Of a stretch of 64,000 nt of DNA, positions 44,421 through 56,400 are shown in pieces (the stretch's first letter is position 1; the number at the start of each line of letters is the position of its first letter). This DNA is from Tubiluchus corallicola (taxonomy: Eukaryota > Priapulida > Priapulimorpha > Priapulimorphida > Tubiluchidae). The stretch lies in NCBI GenBank assembly GCA_030141605.1, contig JAQGDQ010002366.1, forward strand, positions 619,160 through 683,159, read 5' to 3'. A program made the translations under genes and the position numbers. The notes beneath the pieces were generated by a model. The model was given only the letters and a program-made list of their open reading frames with translations. It was not told the DNA's origin and did not search any database.

Positions 44421-47400
44421 TCAACATTTTCTTTTGACTTCAGGACTTCCATCACAAACAGCAAGCCTGAGTTTTACAGGACACTGAAAAATTTCTATCA
44501 GTTCTGCCGTAGCTTCTTCAATGACGAGTCTAATGAGAACTCCTTCCTTGCCAATAACTTTCTTCTAAAAAAGAGAAGCATTTTCCATTACATTGTTAAT
44601 AATATCCTATTTTGTGTTTTAGTTGTTTGTGTTTTAGCTAGGAAACAATAGTGCAGCACATGCAGCATAGGAGAACTACAAACTTTACATTAACTTCTTT
44701 AATTTTTAAGCCTAACTCGAGTCGAGTGACGTTTAAGTATGAAAACTACTATTTGCACTTAGAAAGACAGGTTAATGCCAAGTTTCACACAAAAAGATAG
44801 CACCTGAATAAAGTAACAGAAACAAATGACATACTTATGATATCAACACTTTTCTCAAATTAGCTGGCAACTAATGATGTCATTAATTAATTAGAATATG
44901 ACTGTGACTGCCAGAATAGTAATAAACCATTGCAATTAATTTCAACAATTATTACCCAATGTGGGTAATGAGTTTAAGAAAGAAGATGCTGAAAAATTGT
45001 TGACTAGCTGGAATTTGATCCTGAGATCTAATTAATTAACAATTGACAAATGACATACTTCTACAAAGGTTTTGACAACTCTATTAGAGTTGGCAGTATT
45101 TTTGCCAGCATCTTTCTTAACAAAGCTTGCAAATGCATATTAGCATTAGGAAACAAAAAAAATTTTATTCATTTTTGAAATTTGCAAAAGTTTGCAGCAG
45201 TCATTAAGTAGGTACTTTTGGCACAAAAATATTTTTTTGATAAAGATGGTATTAAATTTTGCTTAGAAACTACTTATGCATCTTAATTATATTAATGTTG
45301 TTCCTAGTTATAAAGCAATAGTATATATAAATTTGAATGTTCTTGCATTTTTAATTTTACCTATTTGCACTGAGATACTCAACTAAATGGTTCAAACAAT
45401 ATATGCTTTGGATTTTTTTACACAATTCAGAATCCTACAAGCTGGAATACGCCACACAGTGGCATTCCTACTGAAATTAGGTGGTCATGGCAAAACCAGC
45501 GACTTTTCTTTCTATCAAGTCCGTGCTTCTAAGAAGAGCCAGCAAACCAGCAGAGGTATAGCAGCCACATTTGGGTGTATACAAGTTCTCCCTCTAAAAG
45601 GTAAGCAGCCTAATATGAAAGAAACGACTCACAGCGAGAATAGAAGCGTTTCACCCAACCACTTGTTGGTATCAGCTGTCAGTATCAGCCTTATCACCTA
45701 TCAGCTATCTTAACTTTAGTAGCCAAAACATAGCTGCTACCATGAATCTTGATTGACTTGGCGAAAGAAAACCCATAAAAATGCAGTTTAACTATACATC
45801 ATAAATTGGAAAAAATCGTACCACTAATCCGGAACGTGGTGCAACGACATCTACATTAATCACTAAAGTGCCTCTTTCATCTGGAACCATCAACTTAACA
45901 TCCTACAACAAACTGACTCTATTAATTAGAATAGTGGCAATTTCTTTCTTTCCTATTAATTACTAAATAAAAAACAAAGTTTTGAGGACATGTAATAGCT
46001 CACATGACAACTATATGACACATTTCATTAAAAACAATTCTGCAAATTTACATTTGAAAATTGTTTATTTTGCTTTGCTTCAAATAATAGAATGAAATAA
46101 ATGCAAAAAAATAAATAAATCATATTACGTTATGTAAAAACAAAAATTTGTTTATAAAAAAGAAAAGTACAAATTACGAACATAAACCAGCAGTTTTTTT
46201 TACAAACAAATAATGTTCTCTGAAGTCTAAATTAATAAATCCAATCGCAATCAAATTTAGGCCATTTGCTTTCTCACATTCCTAATTATTTTCAGATCAA
46301 ACAGTTCTATAGCTCTGCCTAACACGGCAAAAAACCAATTTAACAAACAAGTAATAATTATTTTTTTAAATAAAGTAATCACAAAAAAATTCATTAGAGG
46401 TGTCTGAATTTTAGAAGCAGTATGAAGATCTTACCAGTTTTAAGCAATAAGGTATTTCTTGTGGCAGCGTATCTAGTAGCTTTCCTCTTATGCACATCTC
46501 AACAATCTCTTCTGGTGCCTGATCTGTCACAAAATGCTTGTGATACAACCACTGACTGGGCAGAGCATGATCTATTAACCATTGCTACAAATATTAACAT
46601 AATTTCATAATAATGTTTAGTTGAAGGCTCAATTGTGGTTCAGCACTGCTACTGACATTTAATCTAGACAAATACAAAGCATCCAATTTGTATAAAAAGC
46701 ATAGCAGATATAAGACAAAGTAAAGTACTATCAGAAATAGTATGCTATCGCAAGACAATTATTCGTCGAAAATACATCATTAATTTGGCTTTTAATGTCT
46801 TTACACTACTACAATTCTACACTGTTATAGCAATTACGTTCAGTAATGCAGGGGCGCTTGGAAAAGTGTTCTATTGATGTGTTTTGTTTGGTTTCGACAA
46901 AGTTTGTGCTTGACAGTTCAATATATGATATACCTACTAATCAAGTTATTAAGACAAATTGACACTTTCAAATTTTTCAAACTTACAAAAAGGATTTTTA
47001 ATTTGACTCTTTGTTCAATAGCAGTATTTTGTGGGGAAATGCACGTTTCTGATTGAAAACGCATTGACAAGTTTACTAAAAGCATTGTACACTGTACATA
47101 GTGCGTGCCATTCATAAAGAGTGTTCACTGAACACTTAAGTAACATCAGAGCGGATCAATAATTTTAAGGCCTGCATATCTTAAGAAACATAGAATTAGG
47201 TGGCAACCAACTAAAAATATTTAAATTGTGTACAAGAGAGTATTTCCATAAATACCTAATATGGGCATATAACAGTCAATATATTAATTACTGAAAACAA
47301 TATCATTGGCATAGAAGTTAAACAATAATACGACTAATTTTGATGGCGTTCTTAACATGATCCCAGCTAAGCACATACTACTGAAAACAATAACTTGCAA

Positions 47401-50400
47401 TAAGTTTTATACCTTTAAATACGAAACTCCCGTACCCTCCAAAGCTGACACGTAGAAAACTTCACTAAAGAAAGGCCAACCCTTTTTGTTCAACAGCACT
47501 TTGCGCAAAATCTTTTCCTTTTCTGACAGACCTTCATTAGACTCCAAGTGAGCATCATAATCACCTAGTCTTTCAATTGGTGTTCTAAATCTATCTGTTT
47601 TCACGATCACAGGACAAGGCTCAACATTGTATAATTTTTTCAGTAACAGCATAGTCTCTTCAGAAATTTGGTTACTGTTTGCTCTGACATCAACTTCTAA
47701 AAAGTCTTGCTTTTCATTATATTTGTTTTTTTCCACCTTCAAATGTCTGTCAGCATTTTTAAAGAGATCAGACATCTGCGGTTGTTTCTGACGAGCAGCT
47801 GGGACTCCGTGAGGTTTTCCACCTACAATACCTTCCGCAAGTTTCCGGGAAATGTCCAAAGCCAGCAAATCAGACTTCAGCAAGTCTACCTGAAAACAAC
47901 ACAATGCCAAGAAATATACAAATAGGATAATATAAAAGGACATCTATGTAGCAACAGGAATACAAGAAACAAAGAAATAAAATCTGCAACAGTTTTGTTT
48001 GTGTATATGCAGTCAATGCATAAATGTTTGTGTATATGCAGTCAATGCATAAAGAATTTGAAGACTATTTTACAGCTTTTTTCTCTTGACACCTGACATA
48101 AGCAAGATTTTGCACAGCAAAGAAAAATGCCATAATGGTGTTTATTTTAATGGTTTATTTAAAGGTATTTATTTATGATATAGCATCAAATATTAGACCT
48201 TGGAAAAGGATTTATGTTGAGGACAGCCTATACTGCCAATTTTTACATGCTGAATAGTCTTTGAGTCATGAAGAAATTTATTAAGTAGCAGTCACCTTGA
48301 CCATTCTAACTCACAAATGTAGCAGATATGGTGACGCCGATCCATGACAAATGGTAATGCCATGTATTCTAGTAAATGCTTAGCATTCCTAGTATATATC
48401 AAAGGAGACCATTGGACAGACTTTTGTGTATTCGATATACTGTTTTTAAAATACACTGCAGATACAAATATAGGCAAACAGAGGAATGTATCAATAATTA
48501 ATACATGACAAGTTGGCAAAAATCAATACAGTAACAACATTACTGTGTAATTTAGAAATGCTATACACCTTGTTTAAAATTAAAACAGATTTCTTATCTT
48601 GATGTTTGCACAGCATTTGAAGAATTTTGTAATCAATACACTGTCTTCCTACAAAGTTAGAAACGTCCACTATCACAGCAACTGAAAAAGAATTATGTGT
48701 ATTTTTAGTATATATATATAAAATATAATTCATCTACTAGTTGTTAACTAAAAAGTTAAAATATTTTTTGATATTTTTGTATGCAGATCATGCCAAACAG
48801 AGCCAGAGCTATGCCACTTAAAGAGAAGCGCTACAGTTAGAAACCCAATAAATGCAAGAAAGCAATACTCAGTTTTAATCTCTAAAAAAATTTTGCACTC
48901 CACTGGGACTCGAACCAAACACCTTCCGCTTTCTGGGCAGTTATGCCAACCTAAAAATATGAGAACAGTGCAGAAAGTTGTCTTATAACTAACTGCTTAG
49001 TGGTAGATGGTATTTGATGATACTCTTCGTGAAGCAAACAGGACTGCAATAAGTGGGAAAGCAAATGCCTAGTAAAAAATTTCAACAGATAGGAAAAGTC
49101 CTAGAAAAAAATTGAATTGATATCCTGCATCTAAAAAAGGCAAGAAAAAATGAAAAGCAATAGTAAAACAAGTACCCCACGGAAACTATTGAAATCTAAA
49201 AGCCAATAAAGAAAGACCCAAATGACAGTTTCCTCCACAAAAAGCAGTGACAAAAGCAGTCTAATGTTGATGAGCAAAGAAATTATAAAATTTGACTTAA
49301 ACGAAACACAAATAAATTTGCAACTTCATTTTGTAATCTGCCAAATAAATAAATTAAAATAAAATAAAATACCAAATGAATTCCTGTAACGAATGCCCAC
49401 GCAAATTTGTAAAAATAAACAATAATTACTAGTCACAACAAAAAAGCGAATAACAACAATTTTCAACCCATTTAAATGATCAATTATAATTATCTGGTTT
49501 TACAATTACTCTAGATAAGGAGATACATTTTTGTTAAAGAAAACGAAGTGTAATTACTAAATGACTAGTTTTGTATAACCTGAACTTGAGAACAAAGCTA
49601 AATGACCACTAGTGAGGTTACTCACCAAAGACAAGTACTTTTCCTGCTAGGATGTTTAGCTTACAGCCAGGGCCATATTGTGACATTTTGGGTCCCCTAG
49701 GCCAATGAAATTATATGCCTCTCAGACGGAGCCACCCTCTAACTCGCCTGCACTCATTTTCAAAATTTTTACTAGTGATATATATTAGGGACGTTTACGT
49801 AGCTTGTAGTAAACATATTGCAAAATTCTTTACATAAACTAGAACAGCCATCTTTTGTTTGTGAATAAAATATACTTTAAGAAATGTTACCATTTTACTA
49901 TTTATTGGAAACCATACTACCACATATTTCAACACAGCCATAGTGGAAAAACAGATTTGTTACCAAAGCTTGAGGGGCCCTGGGGATACTAGCCCATAGG
50001 AGTTGATATGGCCCTACTTACAGCTTTTTTGAAAAACCCAACGAGGCTTGAGGTCTTTCCAGCCAAATGTAGAAGCAGTGTCAAGAGCTAGACATTCTAC
50101 TAACTGCACTATACTACTAGGATGATATGAAGAACAAATAATTATGAACCTTGAACAGAGTTTAGTAAGAAATAAGTCAAAGCAAATAAGATGGTGCAAA
50201 ATTTCTCAAAAAAATAAAATGGTTCACAAATTTGAAAATATTAAACTTACCCAAATCAGCTTCATTTAACGATGCTTCCGGATCGTCAACAACTGAATTT
50301 TCCAAGTTGTGTCTGTCGATAAAAAATTAATTATATTATGTAAAAGATAATTCATTCAACATTTCGACAAGCTGCCAATTCCAAAATACACGTTTTCTAG

Positions 50401-53400
50401 TTGACTGAACAAATTTTCTTCACATATTTATAAATATTTAGAAACAACAAAGTTAAAGTTAGTTTATAGAACTTATTTGTCATCTTGTGACATTTTGCTT
50501 TCTTGCATCTATTGTTGCAAATTCTGCAAAGAGTAGTGCAATTCTAAAATTAACATACTGCATTTTGGTCCTTTAATAATTAATTAATAACAATTTATTA
50601 GCGTGACTTTCCAGATGGCTCGTTGACTTTACAGAATTAAAAAGTATAATAAGATCACGGAAATAAAAAATGTTATGCAAATTAAAATCACATTACATCA
50701 GGCGACTAACATTTACAAAAACAACTAAAATTTATAAATTATGGGTTACTAAAAAATAAAGAAAATAACAGTGTTTTATTTGAGAGTTAAAACAAGGAGA
50801 CATGGAGACATTTAAAATGTAGGGACAGCTGTTTCCAAAGTTGAGGGGCAGCACAAAAGAACGACTCTGGGAAGTAACTCTGCTAAGTAGCTTACTAGAC
50901 CTCAAGTCAATACTCACGATATACTCACGTCAATACTCCTGATGAAATATAACATGACCAAGTTAAATTTAGTAGTGCCTGTTTTTTTTGTTTTTTGCTT
51001 ATGTCAAGCTACGAAACATTAAAGCTCTACTAGCAGTACACATTCGATTACTCATTTTACTTTGCCTAATGACTTGCTTTCCTAAAAAGAAGCTTCTTTG
51101 TTCCCTATTTGATGACCCACTTAGTATAGTAAATGCAACAAAAATCAGTCAGCAACTGTTGACAGTATTCTAACAATTACTCTATTCCACATGTAAGTTC
51201 ATGCAGAATACAACATGAGGGTTTCATAAAACGTTTTCCGCAAAAAGTGTTCATAACAGCACTTACTTTTTACCATGGTGTTTACTAATGATACCAGGCG
51301 TGTCAAGAATCACCTAAAAATATAAATCTTAAACATAACAGCTTGAAAACGCATACTAGATATCATTTTGATATGTTCTAATTAAAACTATATTCTAGAA
51401 CAGATCCACTGACTATAATAAAATTTCACATTTATGCAAGATGAAAAGAACTGAAAATTCACCTCAAAAACCTAGAATAGTGAAACGCTAACTTCTAGCG
51501 GATGACTGATTGAAAAAAGGGTAAATATTTCTGATAGGCTCTCACCACACTACACCTTGCACAATTTTAGGCTGCATTTCCACTGCATTCACACAAACAC
51601 ATGCATACAGATTTTTCCGTTTGCACATTTTACATCTGCAAAAGTTGTTTCTACTGCATCCGAACTCATTACACTGTACTTGTATTACAATGTGGCAAAA
51701 ATAATCAAGTCAGGGGACTTTCGAGGAGAACGAAGCATGCATTTCCTGTTAATGGTTTAAGAAACGCAATACAGAATACAGCTGATAATAGTCATCTCTT
51801 ATAATTTTCTCCACTGTAACTAATTATGCGATGCAATTTTGAGAAAGTGTAAAAGGCCTATATGTTTAGCAATTGCAACAAGTCAAATTGACTGATTCGA
51901 AATTCGCAGACAATAAATTTGACAATGTTTGCCATAAATTTGACAAAATCCATTGAATAAAGAATTGCAAAATCAGACCCAAATTTATGGAAATGCTGAA
52001 AAAAGCAAAATTTATAGTAAAAACTAAATGTTTGTTCTTCATCACTGACCTTACAAGCTATTTCAGCTCACACCTGCCTTGTGAAATTTCTAAGACCGTA
52101 TATAAGTTCATTTTGTCACAGAGGGAAGGTCTAATCTCTACAGTGTTTCCAGAAATGAACTTTTATGTCAGCAGAAAAATGGTTTAACAAGTAAAGTGTA
52201 TGTAATGGAAATGACAAGCATGGAAAACAATGACTTGCAAAAATGCACTATTGCTTCAATTTTTTTCCGTATGAGCGACATTTTCCGTATGTCTGTGTGG
52301 ATGCAATGGAAATGCAGTCTTAACAACATGAACAACAACAACAACAAACATCGTACAGGTTTCAGTATTTTTAGAAAGCAAAGTATAAACTATTTCAGAA
52401 AGACTTACTTACAATTTGTGCATTGTCTTCCACAATTACAGCAAGAGTCTTCCGCCTTGTCGTATGAACTTTCACTGATGTTGAACAAACCTTTAATGAA
52501 TAATCAATTATTAGCAGCAGAAATTATTCACAACACATAAAAAAAGTGTTTTATTTAATAATCTTCGCAGCGCATTATCTGAAGTAATACAGTGTCTGGC
52601 ATACCTTTGTTAATCATTACAAAATTGAAAAGAGTTTACAATTCCTCACACAAACGAAGACAAACTTTGTGAGACTTTTAATGACACTTTATCTTCTTTA
52701 TGATTATCTCAGAAGAGCACTATCTTATTTTCAAGCTAATTCCCCACACAATTTAAATATCCTAACCCTAACTCTAACACTAACCCTAACCCAAACCCTA
52801 ATCCTAACCTTATCCCTAATCTGTTTCACGAACCAATTTCTTGTGTGTGAAGAATTGTAAACTTTAGCCAGAAAATCTTTACCCCAGTAAGAACTAAAAT
52901 ACCATAATGGGGTGGACAGAAAGACAGTTTTATGAGCTTTAAGTCAAATTAGAATTACTTTAACATTCAGTGCCAAAACATCAATTATTAATCAACCTTA
53001 TAAAAAAATCATTATTCTCATGATCAGGAGGCATGCCTTGCAAAACCATGCAAAACTTCGGATGAGCAGTGACCTAGTACCAGGCAAAAATTACCTACAA
53101 ATTAAAGTTAAAACGCATTTGCTCCAATGCCTGAAAATTCAGCTTAAAAAACAAATTATCAAAATATCTTTATTTTCAGACAACAGTCATGAGTTACTAA
53201 AGAATCAAATGCCTGAAAATTCAGCTTAAAAACAAATCATCAAAATATTTCTTTTCAGACAACAGTCACGAGTTACTAAAGAATCAAATGCCTGAAAATT
53301 CAGCTTAAAAACAAATCATCAAAATATCTTTATTTTCAGACAACAGTCATGAGTTACTAAAGAATCAAATGCCTGAAAATTCAGCTTAAAAACAAATCAT

Positions 53401-56400
53401 CAAAATATCTTTATTTTCAGACAACAGTCATGAGTTACTAAAGAATCAAATGCCTGAAAATTCAGCTTAAAAACAAATCATCGAAATATCTTTATTTTCA
53501 GACAACAGTCATGAGTTACTAAAGAATCAAATGCCTGAAAATTCAGCTTAAAAACAAATCATCGAAATACCTTTATTTTCAGACAACAGTCATGAGTTAC
53601 TAAAGAATCAAATGCCTGAAAATTCAGCTTAAAAACAAATCATCAAAATATCTTTATTTTCAGACAACAGTCATGAGTTACTAAAGAATCAAATGCCTGA
53701 AAATTCAGCTTAAAAACAAATCATCAAAATATCTTTATTTTCAGACAACAGTCATGAGTTACTAAAGAATCAAATGCCTGAAAATTCAGCTTAAAAACAA
53801 ATCATCAAAATATCTTTATTTTCAGACAACAGTCATGAGTTACTAAAGAATCAAATGCCTGAAAGTTCAGCTTAAAAACAAATCATCAAAATATCTTTAT
53901 TTTCAGACAACAGTCATGAGTTACTAAAGAATCAAATGCCTGAAAATTCAGCTTAAAAACAAATCATCAAAATATCTTTATTTTCAGACAACAGTCATGA
54001 GTTACTAAAGAATCAAATTAAGTCAAAATAAACGAATTTTGAAATGCCAAAATCTACATCAGTGTTACAAATAACAGATATCTACCTAAGAACAAGATCA
54101 TACTATATTTAAATTTACCACTACAGTAAATAGCAATGGTAAAAACTGAAACGCAATACAGCGGACACGTTGTTTAGCAAATTCACTTTGGGACTAAAGT
54201 GTTCTGACCCAATTAACCCACCAAGTCATTGGGACAAGGTCTTACTTCATGCTTAAGGTGTATGAGTCATCATCTTGTATACAATACAAAAGTCCCAAAG
54301 CTTAAATGAATTTCAGAAGCAAATTAATGCCTGAACTGAATGTCCGAGAAATATTTATAATATCTGAAATTAGTTAAAACACTATTTTTATAAAAGTTAA
54401 TTAGTAAAAAAAAGTAAATAAAAAATTCTGCTTTTAAAGAACTACAAGAATTTGTTTATTCACACTAAAAACATAGGAATATGTGTATGGTCGACCTTTT
54501 CATTTTTTGTGAAGAAGTTGGCCAATAATGTTTTCACAGTTATAAAAATGCTTATAATCTCAGCTCATATTCATGTAAAACAGCTACCACACGACTAAGG
54601 TTTGTGCATCTCGTGAGCATCACCTTTACGCTTGTAATATCGCAAAGATTGCTGTGCACAGCAGGAAACTTCAAAAGCAAATACACTGTCAGTAATTAAG
54701 GGTATAAATTCTTGAACAATGAGGCTGACTGGGGCAAACAAGTAATGCTTTCAAAGAAAATTGTTATGCTAGCTTATTGGGCGAATATAATAAATGTACC
54801 TGCTTACAAACAAAACATGCTTCGTTTACACATATTATAATGTACAAAAGTGAAACAAATATCATCTAAAGTGGTAACAGCTATTTGTACGGTATGCTCC
54901 AGTTTAAGTACATGCAGTAAAAACAATGAGTCAACCGAGTCTCATACTAGACGTCTATAAGTCCATTAAGCAAATGATTCTATTAACCGTGAGTCTAGTA
55001 AATGGCACCCATTGTATTAATTATGTTAGACGCAAGAGATAATTATTTGTATGACTAAGTTTACAACTCGTTATCAAATAAGCTGTCTTTATAATACTTT
55101 AAAAGAGCTATTAAAATCATACTCACCCTCTGTCCCAGCAAGTGATTTGTCAGCGTTGACTTTCCGGTATTGGGAGTTCCGAGAATGGCAACTCGTAATA
55201 AGAGTGGATTGGATGGTTGTGCAGGACAGGCATTAAGCCATTTCTTGTACTCATCTGGAAATGGGAAGCCAAGTACTAGACTTAATTTTCAACCATTCAT
55301 AATTCACAATCATAAAATTTGATATTTATATTTAAGAAAAATATTTAGGACACGAAATAAAAAACATCTCCACATACATAATCCAGACAACAAAGCTCAA
55401 TTGTAAACTTTTCTCAAGTTCAAAATCCTAGCCCCAAACATTCCTTTCCATCCCAAAAGAAAAGAGAAAGCTTTTCATTATTTCCGAGTTTTTGTGATTT
55501 TCTGTGTTAATGGGAGGAGACTTTCCTGTGTCAACTTTTCACCTCTGTCAGTGACATGTTGATTTGTCTAAACGCTCAGCGTCCTAATTTTCAGAATAAA
55601 AGGCCTGAACAATGAATTTCAAAGAAGTGATCAAAGTGAACAGTGAACAAAGAAGTGATCCTGAGAAAGAGTGATTTTATCAATTGATGCTTCGCCTTAC
55701 GGCTTGGGAGCTGTTATTGCTCATAGGTTCCAGATGGTATTGAAAGGCCTATCAGTTTTGCCTCTAGGACCTTGGCCCCTGCGGAAACTATAAATCTTCT
55801 TGAGTTTCTAGATGCTTTCCTACTGGCGTTGATCTCATTAGTATTATCTTAGGTGACATGTACTTGATTTTCCATCTCTTAGTTTTTGCTAGTTCTAGTT
55901 CGAAGAGTTAGTTCTTTTGCATTATAAAGTTTCAAGTTCTTTGATGTTAGTGCTCTGTTCACTTACAGTTCATAGTTGCATAGTTTGAAGTTATCAAATG
56001 TTCAAAGTTATAGCACTATACCTACAATGTATTGTACTGTAGTTGAACGTTCTAAGTTTATGTCATTCACTGCAATGTTCATTTGTTCAGAACATATAAC
56101 TCATTGTTTCAGGCAAAGCAGAATTTTTCTTTGAAGTACCTCTATTAATTTTTAGTTCCAATGATTAAGAATATTTTCTTTTCCAATTACGTGCATCACT
56201 CAAATAAGTAAGCATAATGCTAAGTACTATAAAACTTTGAACCTTCTACGGAAGATTCTTTTGGGATATACTATAAAATTCACATTTCTTCCTCTTAAAA
56301 ATATACACTACTGTTGTAATTACTATTTATCCCAACTAGACATAAACAGTTACCAAGAAGCCACAAAGATTATAAAGTGGCAGTGTCGAAAAGTTAGTTA

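Noticed and set aside
45387-45713. 108-codon plus-strand protein
   Set aside because: It lies in ERAL1 intron 10 on the opposite strand, with no recognisable domain or splice context.
48890-48960. Functional tRNA gene
   Set aside because: Box B is exact, but box A is eroded and an acceptor stem does not pair; a SINE head explains it.
52761-52820. Chromosome end
   Set aside because: The tract is short, imperfect and inside the ERAL1 gene with unique sequence on both sides.
53124-54018. CRISPR-like regular repeat
   Set aside because: Units are contiguous 81-bp copies with no unique spacers, in an intron of an animal gene.
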